Source: Bombella sp. ESL0385
GTDB taxonomy: Bacteria; Pseudomonadota; Alphaproteobacteria; Acetobacterales; Acetobacteraceae
Assembly (NCBI RefSeq): GCF_009725755.1
Contig: NZ_WNIJ01000001.1
Coordinates: forward strand, 124,001 to 188,000
Length of the DNA: 64,000 nt
Reading direction: 5' to 3'
The first letter of the stretch is position 1, and every line of letters begins with the position of its first letter. Below, piece by piece: positions 28,182-37,757 of the stretch. Position numbers and translations under genes: made by a program. The notes under the pieces are model-generated. The model saw only the letters and a program-made list of their open reading frames with translations, was not told where the DNA came from and made no database searches.

Positions 28182-29588
28182 TCATGACCCCGCAGCGGGG
28201 GAGAAGCGGCGGACAAGGTCGCTGAGATGGCCTGTTTCGGCAATGGTGAGGGTGGCTGGACCTTTGGGGCGGGCTGTGGCTGTACCTACATGGCGCGGTA
28301 TGACAGCTTGTTTGAAGCCGAGTTTGGAGATTTCTTTCAGCCGGACTGCTGTTTGGCTGACCTGCCGCACTTCGCCAGAGAGGCCAATCTCCCCAAAATA
28401 AGCCTCATGTGGGGCGGTTGGTTGGCCTGTTGCGGCAGAGATGAGGGCTGCTGCAACGGCGAGGTCGGCAGCGGGCTCGTTAATCTTCAGCCCGCCTGTG
28501 ATGTTGAGATGGACGTCCATACTCCCAAGCTTTAACCCGCAGCGTGCCTCTAACACAGCGAGAATCATACTCAGGCGGGAGCTATCCCAGCCTAGCACGG
28601 CCCGCCGTGGGGCCCCATCGCTGCTTTTGGCGGAGAGAAGGACTTGTACCTCCAGCAAAATAGGGCGTGTGCCTTCTAACCCAGCAAAGACGGCAGAGCC
28701 TGCGATATTGCCATGCCGCTCCGCAAGGAAAAGGGCGGAGGGGTTGGGGACTTCCCGCAAGCCTGTATCGGTCATGGCGAATACGCCGATTTCATCCGTT
28801 GCACCAAAGCGGTTTTTAGCCGCACGGAGAATACGGAATTGATGGCCGCGATCCCCCTCAAAATACAGCACCGCATCAACCATATGTTCCAAAACGCGCG
28901 GGCCGGCTAAGGCTCCCTCTTTTGTCACATGCCCAATGAGGATGAGGGCAAAGCCAAGCGTTTTAGCAAGGCGGATAAGCTCAAAAGCACAATTACGCAC
29001 TTGGGAGACCGAGCCGGGCGCGCTGGCGACACTCTCTAGCCACATGGTTTGGATGGAGTCGATGACTACGACATGGAGGCTGCGATTCTCCTCCAAGGTT
29101 GTGACGATGTCATTGACATTGATAGAGGCTGCAAGGTCTAGCTGGTCTAGGGCTTTAGGGTCTTTATCCAGCTCTAACCGTTGGGCACGGAGGCGGATTT
29201 GGTCTATCGCCTCCTCCCCGGAGACATAAAGAACATTATGGTGCGCTTTGGCTAAAGCGCAGGTCATTTGGAGCATGAGGGTGGATTTGCCAATGCCGGG
29301 GTCCCCCCCCACCAGCACGACCGATCCGGGGACAAGCCCACCACCAAGGACGCGGTTTAATTCTGCCATGCTGGTATTAAGGCGCGGTGGGGGCGTTGCT
29401 GTGCCATCAAGCCGCGTGGTTTTTAGCCCCGTACCGCGTTTGCCCGGTTGGGCTTTGCTGGGGGTTGGGGTGCTGGCTTCTTCCTCTAGGCTATTCCATT
29501 CCCCGCATTGGTCGCATCGGCCTGTCCATTTTGGATAACGGGCATGGCAATTTTGGCAGATAAAGATGCTAGTGGGCTTTTTGGCCAT
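28182..29588 (-). CDS. radA: DNA repair protein RadA
   Basis: 468 residues. RadA is a RecA-related, hexameric branch-migration ATPase in recombinational repair. It has the N-terminal C4 zinc finger (CQNC and CDQC), Walker A GGDPGIGKST, the RadA-specific KNRFG motif, and a C-terminal Lon-protease-like domain (GGLKINEPAADLAVAAAL). It starts one base after the stop of the upstream mlaF gene and is probably translated from the same mRNA. Confidence 0.96.
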   Translation of the reverse strand: MAKKPTSIFICQNCHARYPKWTGRCDQCGEWNSLEEEASTPTPSKAQPGKRGTGLKTTRLDGTATPPPRLNTSMAELNRVLGGGLVPGSVVLVGGDPGIGKSTLMLQMTCALAKAHHNVLYVSGEEAIDQIRLRAQRLELDKDPKALDQLDLAASINVNDIVTTLEENRSLHVVVIDSIQTMWLESVASAPGSVSQVRNCAFELIRLAKTLGFALILIGHVTKEGALAGPRVLEHMVDAVLYFEGDRGHQFRILRAAKNRFGATDEIGVFAMTDTGLREVPNPSALFLAERHGNIAGSAVFAGLEGTRPILLEVQVLLSAKSSDGAPRRAVLGWDSSRLSMILAVLEARCGLKLGSMDVHLNITGGLKINEPAADLAVAAALISAATGQPTAPHEAYFGEIGLSGEVRQVSQTAVRLKEISKLGFKQAVIPRHVGTATARPKGPATLTIAETGHLSDLVRRFSPAAGS

Positions 29589-29589
29589 A

Positions 29590-30435
29590 TTAGCCCCCTA
29601 TTGCTGGTTGGTCCGTCATCGTGGTGGTGATGGGGCCTTCCCGCCGTCCATGCGTGAATTGGTCAACAATCGGGTTGCCACTATTCATGAGGTCCGAGGC
29701 GGGGCCTTGCCAGATAATCTTTCCCCCATACAGCATGGCGGTATGGTCCCCAATGCGGCGGGCGGAGGTCATATCATGGGTGATGGTTAGGGCTGTGGAG
29801 CCTCGTTGGGTCACACAATCGCTGATTAAACCATCAATCACGGCGGACATGATGGGGTCTAGCCCTGTGGTGGGTTCATCAAAAAAGAGAATATCGGGCT
29901 GTCCTGCTAAGGCACGAGCAAGACCAACGCGCTTTTGCATCCCGCCGGAGAGTTCTGCCGGGTTGAGGGGGGCGACATTGGGGCCAAGACCGACTTGAGC
30001 TAGGAGGTGGAAGGCCTCTTGCTCCAACTCTGTACGGTGGGGGAGGGCAGTACGGCCATGACGTTTGGCTTTGAGGCCAAAGAGGATATTTTCCATCACA
30101 CTCATACTATCAAAGAGCGCAGCGTTTTGGAAAAGCATCCCAATGCGTCTTAGCAGCGCATCGCGGCGTTTGGTGGAAGCCCGGAGGATGTCCTCGCCAT
30201 CAATCTCGATGATGCCTTCATCAGGCTCAATCAAGCCGAGGATGCAGCGCAGCATGAGGGACTTCCCGTTGCCAGAGCCGCCAATAATGACGGTAGAGGC
30301 CCCAGCGGGGATGTCTAGGTCAATCCCATTGAGAATGGTGCGGTTGCCGAAGGATTTCTTTAAGCCACGGATGCGGATGCAAGGCTGTTGGGTCATCATG
30401 TCCTGTCGGGGCGGGGGTGAGGTAAGGCGCGTCAT
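29590..30435 (-). CDS. mlaF: ABC transporter ATPase, MlaF-type
   Basis: 281 residues if started at the ATG overlapping the mlaE stop (ATGA); starts at 30399 or 30396, after AGGA, are alternatives and would better match the family N-terminus. It is the ATPase of the MlaFEDB phospholipid transporter, which keeps outer-membrane lipid asymmetry. Walker A GGSGNGKS, signature LSGGMQKR and Walker B ILFFDEP are intact. It is paired with mlaE, but neither mlaD nor mlaB is adjacent, so the rest of the complex must lie elsewhere or be different. Confidence 0.9.
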   Translation of the reverse strand: MTRLTSPPPRQDMMTQQPCIRIRGLKKSFGNRTILNGIDLDIPAGASTVIIGGSGNGKSLMLRCILGLIEPDEGIIEIDGEDILRASTKRRDALLRRIGMLFQNAALFDSMSVMENILFGLKAKRHGRTALPHRTELEQEAFHLLAQVGLGPNVAPLNPAELSGGMQKRVGLARALAGQPDILFFDEPTTGLDPIMSAVIDGLISDCVTQRGSTALTITHDMTSARRIGDHTAMLYGGKIIWQGPASDLMNSGNPIVDQFTHGRREGPITTTMTDQPAIGG

Positions 30436-31217
30436 GCGGTGAAAAAGAGGTCGGTTAAGAGGTAATCAAAAGCGAGGATGAGGATGGAGGCTGCCACAAC
30501 CGTTGCGGTTGCAGCCCGGCCCACACCTTCTGCCCCGCCGCGGCTATTATACCCCTCGTAGCAGCCCAGCAGAGCGATGAGAAACCCAAAGACAGCCGCT
30601 TTTAAAAGCCCGACTAAGACATCATGCGCATGGAGGGCATTATAGGCTGTGTTGATAAAGAGGGCCGGGCTGAAATCCAGCTTGCCTACAGCGACAATAA
30701 ACCCGCCAGAGACGCCTAAAATATCGGCAATCAATACCAGAAAGGGCAGAGCCAACAAACCTGCGAGCAAGCGGGGTGTGACGAGATATTTGATAGGGTT
30801 TGTTGCTAATGTGCTGAGGGCATCTATTTGGTCGGTCACGCGCATCGCCCCGATTTGGGCGGCAATGGCGGCCCCGATGCGCCCAGCAACCATAAGCCCC
30901 GCTAAGACTGGACCCAACTCCCGCGTGATGGAGAGGACGACGATCCCCGCAATGGCGTTTTGAGCATGATATTGGCTAAAGCCACTATAAGATTGCAGTG
31001 CAATAACCGCACCGGAGAAAATCGCCGTTAAGGCCACAACAGGGAGGGAGAGAAAGCCAATCTCTAACAAACAGGAGAGGATAATCCGCCCATAAAAAGG
31101 TGGACGAAACACCCCAGCGAGGCCACGCAGAGCAAATAAGCTCAAGGCCCCAGCATGGTGCAATGCTTTTAAAATATAACGCCCAAGGAAGATGAAAGGG
31201 AGGGTGAATAGTCTCAC
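30432..31217 (-). CDS. mlaE: ABC transporter permease, MlaE-type
   Basis: 261 residues from a GTG with AGAGG about nine bases upstream. The family stretches FSGAVIALQSY, ITRELGPVLAGLMVAGRIGAAIAAQIGAMRVTDQIDAL and NPIKYLVTPR are present, with about five membrane segments. It forms the membrane channel of the phospholipid transporter with MlaF, whose gene overlaps its end by four bases. About 40 bases separate it from the secreted protein gene upstream. Confidence 0.93.
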   Translation of the reverse strand: MRLFTLPFIFLGRYILKALHHAGALSLFALRGLAGVFRPPFYGRIILSCLLEIGFLSLPVVALTAIFSGAVIALQSYSGFSQYHAQNAIAGIVVLSITRELGPVLAGLMVAGRIGAAIAAQIGAMRVTDQIDALSTLATNPIKYLVTPRLLAGLLALPFLVLIADILGVSGGFIVAVGKLDFSPALFINTAYNALHAHDVLVGLLKAAVFGFLIALLGCYEGYNSRGGAEGVGRAATATVVAASILILAFDYLLTDLFFTA

Positions 31218-31259
31218 AAAATTGCCTCTATATTATGCCGACCCTGTGGAGGGGGCGGG

Positions 31260-32360
31260 TCATTTCGCTATTTGCCCTTGTGGCGTTGGTGTTGGTGTCG
31301 CTTGTGGGGCTGTTTGTGGTTGTGTGCCGTTATCAGCCGGTGTTGTGGGAGACGTCATTTTGGGTGGTGTCGCGGGGGGCTGTGCTGCGTTGATAGGCTG
31401 TGCCGATGTAGTGCTGGGAGGTATGGCCTCGTGGGGGGAGAGCGATGCTTTTGGTGTAGCTGTAGGCGTAGGGGCAGGCGTTACATGCGGTAGGGCAGGA
31501 TTATTCAGCCCCTGAGCTTGGCCATCGGGCTGTAGTGTTGGTGTTGGTTTGGGAGATGGTTGTGTTGCAGGCTCTGCCGGTGTGGTGTGGGAGATGTGTT
31601 TTGTTCCCCCATCTTGCACAGTGCCCGTTACTTTATTGAGAGTAACATGAGCGGCATCATTCGTTATAATATTGGCATTATTGACAGTCGCCATGATGGA
31701 GGCTTCCGCCTGTTGAGAGCTTGTCAGCGTTACGTTATCAATTTGCCCCTGCGCGATGGAAAGCTGGCTATTATCGGAGAGCTGGGCCGATAGGGCTGAG
31801 AGAAGCGCGTTATCAACATCTAGCCGCGCAGCCCCTGTAGCGTTGATTTGCGCGGCACGAGCAAGCTGGAAAATATGGGCCTGCGTTGTGCCGGAGATGG
31901 AGAGGTCTAGGGATTCGACATGATCAACATCCAGGGAGGCATCATCTAGATTGCTCTCCAGCGTTGTGAGAGTCCCGCTGATGGTAATGTGCGCTTGAGG
32001 GCTGTCATGGAGGGTAAGAGCCGTATCACCAGAGAGGCGCAAGGCCATAACCCCGCCTTTTTGGCAGGCTTTAAGAGCAATATGGAGGTGGCTTTCTGTC
32101 CCATCTTTAACGGTTTGGATGGCAGGGGAGAGGCCAGAAGCTGTCTCTAATACCATGCTGTTTTTAAGAGAGGGGTCCACCTTGATATGCACTTGCGCAC
32201 AAGGGACGCTGAGGTCCAGCTCATCAGCACGGAGAACGGTATGGGTCGCTTCTGTTGCAAAGCTGCTAGCGGCAAAGAGGCTACCGCCCAGCACAGCTCC
32301 AACGCAAAGAGCGCGTTTTAGGAACAGAGATAAACAAACCCGGACGTTATGCGTACTCAC
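31260..32360 (-). CDS. Secreted GIN/DUF2807-like repeat protein with Pro/Thr-rich tail
   Basis: About 366 residues from a GTG at 32360 that has GGGAG upstream; the frame extends to another GTG at 32399. The N-terminus is a signal peptide (KRALCVGAVLGGSLFA then SSFA). Residues of about 40-255 show a repeating pattern of short polar and hydrophobic strands (LDVDHVESLDLSISGT, INATGAARLDVDNA), as in the right-handed beta-helix of GIN/DUF2807 adhesin-head domains. From about residue 260 it is a long low-complexity tail of Pro, Thr, Ala and Gln. I infer an exported or surface-attached protein; function is unknown. It leads the mlaE-mlaF-radA run. Confidence 0.6.
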   Translation of the reverse strand: MSTHNVRVCLSLFLKRALCVGAVLGGSLFAASSFATEATHTVLRADELDLSVPCAQVHIKVDPSLKNSMVLETASGLSPAIQTVKDGTESHLHIALKACQKGGVMALRLSGDTALTLHDSPQAHITISGTLTTLESNLDDASLDVDHVESLDLSISGTTQAHIFQLARAAQINATGAARLDVDNALLSALSAQLSDNSQLSIAQGQIDNVTLTSSQQAEASIMATVNNANIITNDAAHVTLNKVTGTVQDGGTKHISHTTPAEPATQPSPKPTPTLQPDGQAQGLNNPALPHVTPAPTPTATPKASLSPHEAIPPSTTSAQPINAAQPPATPPKMTSPTTPADNGTQPQTAPQATPTPTPQGQIAK

Positions 32361-32544
32361 ACAGGGACTCCCGATTGGTAAAATAGCGGCACCGGCCACT
32401 TAAAATAGCTGAGCAGATGATAGGGCAATATAGGCCCATCCGTCACCTTTTATCCTGCTGTATTATAAGCAGCCCTTTTGTATGAAGATAGCCTCGTTTA
32501 AAAAAGAGGTAAGATTTGCCCGTGGGACCCCTGCGCGATAGGGG

Positions 32545-33885
32545 TCATCGTGGCTCTTCTGCCATTTTATAGCCAAGCCCATGATAGTTGAATCCTGCCT
32601 TTTGCCAGTCATTTTGGTGCCATATCTGCCGATAATCCACAATGAGCCTCCCTTTCATGGTGGGGGCAATATCGGCAGGGCTAAGGGCTGCAAACTCTGG
32701 CCATTCTGTTAGGATAAGCAGCATATCGGCTCCCTCTGCGGCGTGGAGGGCGTTACGCGCGTAGCTGATATCGTGGGGGAGGAGCGGGCGTGCGGCGTTC
32801 ATCGCGTGGGGGTCATAAACGCGGAGTGTTGCGCCAGCTTCATGCAATAAAGGGAGGATGGTTAAAGCGGGGGCTTGGCGTATATCATCAGTATGGGCCT
32901 TAAAGCTTAGGCCAAGCACGGCGATTGTGTAATGGGTGATGTTATGGCCTGCGAGGGCGATGATGCGCTCTGCAAGGCGGCGTTTGCGGGCCTCATTAGC
33001 GGCGATGGTGGTCTCGATAAGCTGAGTGGGGGCCCCCGCTTGGCGGGCCGATGTGGCCAAAGCTTGCGTATCTTTGGGAAAGCACGAGCCTCCATAGCCG
33101 GGCCCCGGTGTTAAAAAAGCAGGGCCAATGCGGGGGTCTAGCCCCATGCCGCGTGTTACATCGGCAATATGACCACCTGTGGCCTCGCAGAGATCGGCCA
33201 TTTCATTAGCGAAGGTCACCTTCATCGCGAGGAAGGCATTGGCTGCATATTTTGTGAGTTCTGCACTTTCAATGCCCATAAAAATGAGGCGATTTTGCGG
33301 GGTGTGTAAGGGGGCGTAGAGGGCCTCTAGCAGGGTGCGGGCATGGGAGGCGGTTTGTGCCTCATCTTCTAATCCGATGATGACGCGATCAGGCTGCATG
33401 AAGTCGTTAATCGCATGGCCTTCGCGGAGGAACTCTGGGTTGGAGGCGATATGAAACGTAAGGTCAGGCCGGGTGGTGCGGAGGACATGCGCGACCTGCC
33501 GCCCTGTCCCCACCGGCACGGTGGATTTGGTGACGACAAGTAGATTATCGGGCGCATTAGCTGCAATCATGCGCGCTGCGGCATAAACATAGCTTAAATC
33601 AGCATGGCCACTCCCCCGCCGTGTGGGGGTGCCCACGGCAATAAACACCGCCTGACTGTCGCGTAGGGTCGGGGCTAAATCCTGTGTGAAGGTGAGCCGC
33701 CCGGCTTGTTGCTGTTGGGTAATGAGGGCCTCTAACCCCGGCTCATAAAGTGGGACTTGCCCAGCTTGGAGACAGTCTAGCCGTTGGGTGTCACGCTCTA
33801 TGATGGTTACATTCGCCCCAAAGGCCGCCAAACACGCCCCTGATACAAGCCCGACATACCCGCCGCCAATCATGGTAATGTGCAT
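32545..33885 (-). CDS. ugd: UDP-glucose 6-dehydrogenase
   Basis: 446 residues from the ATG at 33885, which matches the family start (MHITMIGGGYVGLVSG); an in-frame ATG at 33933 adds 16 residues, and neither has a clear ribosome site. It oxidises UDP-glucose to UDP-glucuronate using two NAD. The catalytic cysteine is in GPGYGGSCFPKDT, with FLAMKVTFANEMADLCE and the C-terminal VLGLSFKAHTDDIR typical of the family. It supplies uronic acid for surface polysaccharide but is not within a polysaccharide operon here. Confidence 0.95.
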   Translation of the reverse strand: MHITMIGGGYVGLVSGACLAAFGANVTIIERDTQRLDCLQAGQVPLYEPGLEALITQQQQAGRLTFTQDLAPTLRDSQAVFIAVGTPTRRGSGHADLSYVYAAARMIAANAPDNLLVVTKSTVPVGTGRQVAHVLRTTRPDLTFHIASNPEFLREGHAINDFMQPDRVIIGLEDEAQTASHARTLLEALYAPLHTPQNRLIFMGIESAELTKYAANAFLAMKVTFANEMADLCEATGGHIADVTRGMGLDPRIGPAFLTPGPGYGGSCFPKDTQALATSARQAGAPTQLIETTIAANEARKRRLAERIIALAGHNITHYTIAVLGLSFKAHTDDIRQAPALTILPLLHEAGATLRVYDPHAMNAARPLLPHDISYARNALHAAEGADMLLILTEWPEFAALSPADIAPTMKGRLIVDYRQIWHQNDWQKAGFNYHGLGYKMAEEPR

Positions 33886-34014
33886 GGGGGGGTATTCGAG
33901 GGATGCATAGGGAAGAATGGATGGCGAAGTCATGCTATACTAAAATTTGTCAGGGTATTTCGTTTTTAATGATTTTGCTTTATTATGTCCATAATATGTT
34001 TTCTGGGGGTAGAG

Positions 34015-35811
34015 ATGGCTGCTATTGAGTCAAGAGACGTAAGTATCAAAGATCTTTTTCAAAATTTTTATGTTATTCCAAAATATCAACGCGAGTATGT
34101 TTGGACAAAAGTTCAGGTGTCGCAGTTTCTTGATGATATCAGGTCTGAGCAATTAGATGGGGATAGTTCAGAGTATTTCATTGGCTCAATAGTTGTTTGT
34201 CCAAGCCAGACCAGGGAGGGTGCTAGTGATTTAATAGATGGTCAACAACGTGTTACAACGCTTTTTATTATGCTTTGTGCTATTAGGGATAAACTTCAGA
34301 GTCTTGGAGACCTGAATCTTGAGAGTATAAAAAAATGTATAGTTGATGTTGATACGGATCAATATGGTAATGATTGTCGTCGTGCCCATTTAGAACCTCA
34401 GTATAAGGACGCAGGAGACGCGTTTCATGAGTTAATTGAAGGGAAAAAGATAGGGAAGAAGACGACTAGGTCTATAACGAATATAGCAAATGCCTATAAT
34501 GTTGTGAGTGAGTTTTTAACCACTGATTTATGTTCTTCTCAAGAAGAAATTAGAAGATTCTTTGGTTATGTGATGAGAAGTGTGAAGATTATTAAAATAT
34601 ATACAGATAGTTTTGGAAGAGCCCTAAAAATATTTGAAACGATAAATGATCGTGGAATTGGACTAAATGCCATGGATTTATTAAAAAATCTTTTATTTAT
34701 GAATGCGTATGAAGAAAATTTTGAATTATTACAGGATAGGTGGAAATTTATTGTAGATAAGCTTCATTCTATAGGGGAGAATCCACAACGCTTCTTAAGA
34801 TATTTTATATTTTCTACCTGGGGTGTGCCAAGGCTCGCGCAGGATGAATTATATGAATGGTTTATGAAAAATGATGAAAAAGCAGGTTTGAGAGATAGAC
34901 CAATTGAGTTTACTGAGAGACTGAGTGAAGCTTTGGAAGCATATGCTTATTTTATAGATAAAAAGGATGGAAGAGGCGATAGTAATAATATATTAGAAAA
35001 TATATCGTTGCTTTATAAAAGAAGAAATTCTGGGAAACAGTATTTAGTTATTCTACTTGCTGGTCGCAAATTGCCCTCTGATATTTTTTCGGCGTTGTGT
35101 CGTGATGTAGAGTCATTTTTATTTGTTTGTGTGTTGGTGAAGGAAGAGATAAGAACATTTGAAGCGTTGTTTGCTCGTTGGTCTATTCGTTTGAGAGAAG
35201 TACGGACCATGGAGGATTATAGGGCCTTTGCGCGAGAAACGTTTTTTGAGCAGAAAAAGAAGCACGCTTCTAAGTTTTATGTGATGTTTAAGGAGATGGA
35301 TGACCGGTCATTGCCAAGATATCAACTTGATTATGCATTAGGGAAGTTGACGCAAGCAGTGGATAAAGAAGCGTATGGGGGAGAACATTCTCTTTCATAT
35401 TATTGTAATTCAAAAGAAGTTCATTTGGAGCATATTTTACCTCTTCATCCTAATGGGGAGGTTTGTAAAGAATTTGGGCTTGGTGCTGATGACCCAAGAT
35501 TGATTTGGTCTATTGGCAATCTGGCCTTGGTTGAAAAATCGATTAACATGTCTTTAGGTAATAAACCATTTTCTTATAAAAAACGTATTTATTCTGAATC
35601 CCGTTATTTGTTGACGAAGCTTATTTCTGGGAGACCTGACATTGGGCATACAGCTATTGATCGTGCTGTAGTAGGGTTGGGTATGCATCCATTTGAGGAG
35701 TGGAACCGTAGTGCTGTTCAGCGACGTGCTAGGTGGTTAGCTGATTTGGCTTGTACGGTGTGGGACGTACCTGTTGATAGCCATGGGCGGGGTTTTGAAA
35801 GTGATGTTTGA
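34015..35811 (+). CDS. DUF262/DUF1524 fusion protein (GmrSD-like)
   Basis: 598 residues from the ATG at 34015, after GGGGGTAGAG; the frame is open to 33985. The N-terminal DUF262 domain has IPKYQREYVW and LIDGQQRVTT (a ParB-like nucleotidase loop). The C-terminal DUF1524 domain has VHLEHILPL and IGNLALVEKSIN with the spacing of a His-Asn-His nuclease. The known fused form is the Type IV, modification-dependent restriction enzyme GmrSD, so phage defence against modified DNA is the best guess, though other DUF262 proteins have other roles. The gene is visibly AT-rich against its neighbours and stands alone, suggesting horizontal gain. It ends 12 bases from the convergent porin gene. Confidence 0.85.
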   Translation: MAAIESRDVSIKDLFQNFYVIPKYQREYVWTKVQVSQFLDDIRSEQLDGDSSEYFIGSIVVCPSQTREGASDLIDGQQRVTTLFIMLCAIRDKLQSLGDLNLESIKKCIVDVDTDQYGNDCRRAHLEPQYKDAGDAFHELIEGKKIGKKTTRSITNIANAYNVVSEFLTTDLCSSQEEIRRFFGYVMRSVKIIKIYTDSFGRALKIFETINDRGIGLNAMDLLKNLLFMNAYEENFELLQDRWKFIVDKLHSIGENPQRFLRYFIFSTWGVPRLAQDELYEWFMKNDEKAGLRDRPIEFTERLSEALEAYAYFIDKKDGRGDSNNILENISLLYKRRNSGKQYLVILLAGRKLPSDIFSALCRDVESFLFVCVLVKEEIRTFEALFARWSIRLREVRTMEDYRAFARETFFEQKKKHASKFYVMFKEMDDRSLPRYQLDYALGKLTQAVDKEAYGGEHSLSYYCNSKEVHLEHILPLHPNGEVCKEFGLGADDPRLIWSIGNLALVEKSINMSLGNKPFSYKKRIYSESRYLLTKLISGRPDIGHTAIDRAVVGLGMHPFEEWNRSAVQRRARWLADLACTVWDVPVDSHGRGFESDV

Positions 35812-35822
35812 ATGCACGCTCC

Positions 35823-37601
35823 TTAGTTAAAAGGTTGGTAGCGAAGGGACATAAAGACCATATCGGCATCGCTTTTGGGTTTGCCGCCAAGGCCGGAGAA
35901 GGCCTGTACATGGGTGTGCGAATATTGCCCGCCGACAAGGAGTGTGCCGTAATCGCCCTTCGCAGCTGTGTACCAAAAGCCCCCTGTTGCTTGGGCGACT
36001 GTGTGGATATTGCCTGAGGCGGCGCAATTTGTTGCGAGTTCGGTAGAGCAGCCGCGCATGTCAAAGTTGCGATTACCATAGCCGTAATGGTTGCTGCCTT
36101 CATCAAAAGCATGGCGGCTTAGGACGCTCTCCGCCCCAGCATAGGAGTAGAGCTTGAGGTTCTTCATAGGGTTGCCATAAAGGCCCAGGAGGATACTGGC
36201 CTCTGGTAAGGCGGTTACACCACCTGTGCGGTTATAGGTATAATCGGGCATATTGGTTGAGCCATAACGGCCCAGCCCTGTTCCGACTAAGCCAGAAGCT
36301 TGGAAATAGAGTTTTTTATCAATAAGAGGTAGGACCATCCCCCCACCACCGCCCCCGGCGATTGTGGTGTGGTTGGAGCCAGAGCCAACCGTGCTATTGC
36401 GGTCTCGGAAGAAGCGCATCACCCCTGTGAGTTCATAATGCCCCCAACCGGGGTCAGCTGCGACTTTGGCAATGAGGTCTGGTGCGGGGTCGCTGGTATA
36501 ATAGGTGGAAGGGTTGTTGACATTTGTACCGGTGAGGCGGTCAGTCGTGGTGCAATGGTGAGCCGCTGTGGAGCAAGGTGAGACACCAGCGGGGACAGAG
36601 CTTGGATTCTCGATGGAGAGACCAGCGGCGTAGCGTTCATGCGGACCAAAGGTTTTCACAACGCGGAATTGGGCGTTACGCGTCCAATTAAAGCCGGGGA
36701 CATATTGGGCTTCGATCACCATAGGGGTTTGTTCATCACGGGCGAACATGCCTTTGTTAAAGAGTGTGATGAGCGACCAGCTTTGACCGCCGAGGATATA
36801 CCAGCCATCAGCACTATCTTTTAGCTCCCCATACACAACGCGGGCACGCAGAACGTAAGAGTTGGATTGCCGCGAGTTGGAGGATGACCCCGCCCCTTGG
36901 AAGTCCGTCTCCACATACGCATCAGCTTCAAGCTTTTTGGTAAGCATCCCCTCCACTAAGGCAGCGAGACGGCTTTGCCGCTCTGTTTGGTGGAACTCGC
37001 TCATATGCGATGTAGGCTGATTATGCCAAGGGATGGCATTATACGCACTGGCAATATCAGCCGCACTATTGCGGGACCGCCAAACCCCGGCGGCCTCCAA
37101 ATACCCGCCTAATGTGAGACGAACGCCACCAATTTGTAATTGCCCCCGGCGCAGTGGGCTATAGAGGTCTGGGTGAGCAGGAGGGATAGCGGTCAGCTCC
37201 CCATAGGGAGTGCTGGCTGTGCGCGATGGTGTGATGATGGCGGAGGAGGCAAGGCCAAAAACATCATCATGGCCGGTCCCATTATGGGGGGCGACCCCGT
37301 AAGGACCGGTTGTGTTCTGCCCAAGGAGATGCGCGCGAGAGGCGTAAGGGTCAGCCTCGATTAATTCCCGCTGGCGGGCTAGCTCGGCACGGATACGCCG
37401 ATTCTCCGCTGCTTGCTTTTGCTTCATAGTGTTAAGTTGGGCCTGCATGGCATGTATCTGCTGCTCCATTAGTGCAATGGCATCATTGGTGCCTGCGGCG
37501 TGAGCAGAGGATATAGCGTGAGGAGCAATATATGACAGAAATGTTACTGTCATAAAACTGTAATAAAGAGAATATATACTATGCTTTGATTTTCTATTCA
37601 C
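35823..37601 (-). CDS. DcaP-like outer-membrane porin
   Basis: 592 residues. A signal peptide ends near SAHA (about 35). Residues about 40-80 form a coiled coil (MEQQIHAMQAQLNTMKQKQ and on), as in trimeric DcaP porins, where this part reaches into the periplasm. A linker follows, then a barrel region rich in Gly, Tyr and aromatic strands starting near GVRLTLGGYLEAAG and including LGGQSWSLITLF, typical of the DcaP family. DcaP-type porins pass dicarboxylates and similar anions. The gene is AT-rich at its 5' end. The substrate here is not known. Confidence 0.72.
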   Translation of the reverse strand: MNRKSKHSIYSLYYSFMTVTFLSYIAPHAISSAHAAGTNDAIALMEQQIHAMQAQLNTMKQKQAAENRRIRAELARQRELIEADPYASRAHLLGQNTTGPYGVAPHNGTGHDDVFGLASSAIITPSRTASTPYGELTAIPPAHPDLYSPLRRGQLQIGGVRLTLGGYLEAAGVWRSRNSAADIASAYNAIPWHNQPTSHMSEFHQTERQSRLAALVEGMLTKKLEADAYVETDFQGAGSSSNSRQSNSYVLRARVVYGELKDSADGWYILGGQSWSLITLFNKGMFARDEQTPMVIEAQYVPGFNWTRNAQFRVVKTFGPHERYAAGLSIENPSSVPAGVSPCSTAAHHCTTTDRLTGTNVNNPSTYYTSDPAPDLIAKVAADPGWGHYELTGVMRFFRDRNSTVGSGSNHTTIAGGGGGGMVLPLIDKKLYFQASGLVGTGLGRYGSTNMPDYTYNRTGGVTALPEASILLGLYGNPMKNLKLYSYAGAESVLSRHAFDEGSNHYGYGNRNFDMRGCSTELATNCAASGNIHTVAQATGGFWYTAAKGDYGTLLVGGQYSHTHVQAFSGLGGKPKSDADMVFMSLRYQPFN

Positions 37602-37757
37602 GCTAAAAGCCTCTCTCTGACATCATCTATTGGGATTTCTTGCGTATTTTTTCTTATTTTAAAAGTCTTTTTTGCTCTTTTGGTTATATTTTTATTGTTT
37701 GCTGTGCTGGCGTGGTTATAACGATAAAAGGATTATTGTGTGACCTTGAGGGGCTAT

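Noticed and set aside
31192-31515. 107-residue Gly/Val/Cys-rich plus-strand frame
   Set aside because: It is the reverse of the Pro/Thr-rich tail of the secreted protein and is explained by that low complexity.
35729-36112. 127-residue minus-strand frame across the DUF262 and porin 3' ends
   Set aside because: It is out of frame within the porin gene and overlaps the 3' end of the DUF262 gene; composition does not look coding.
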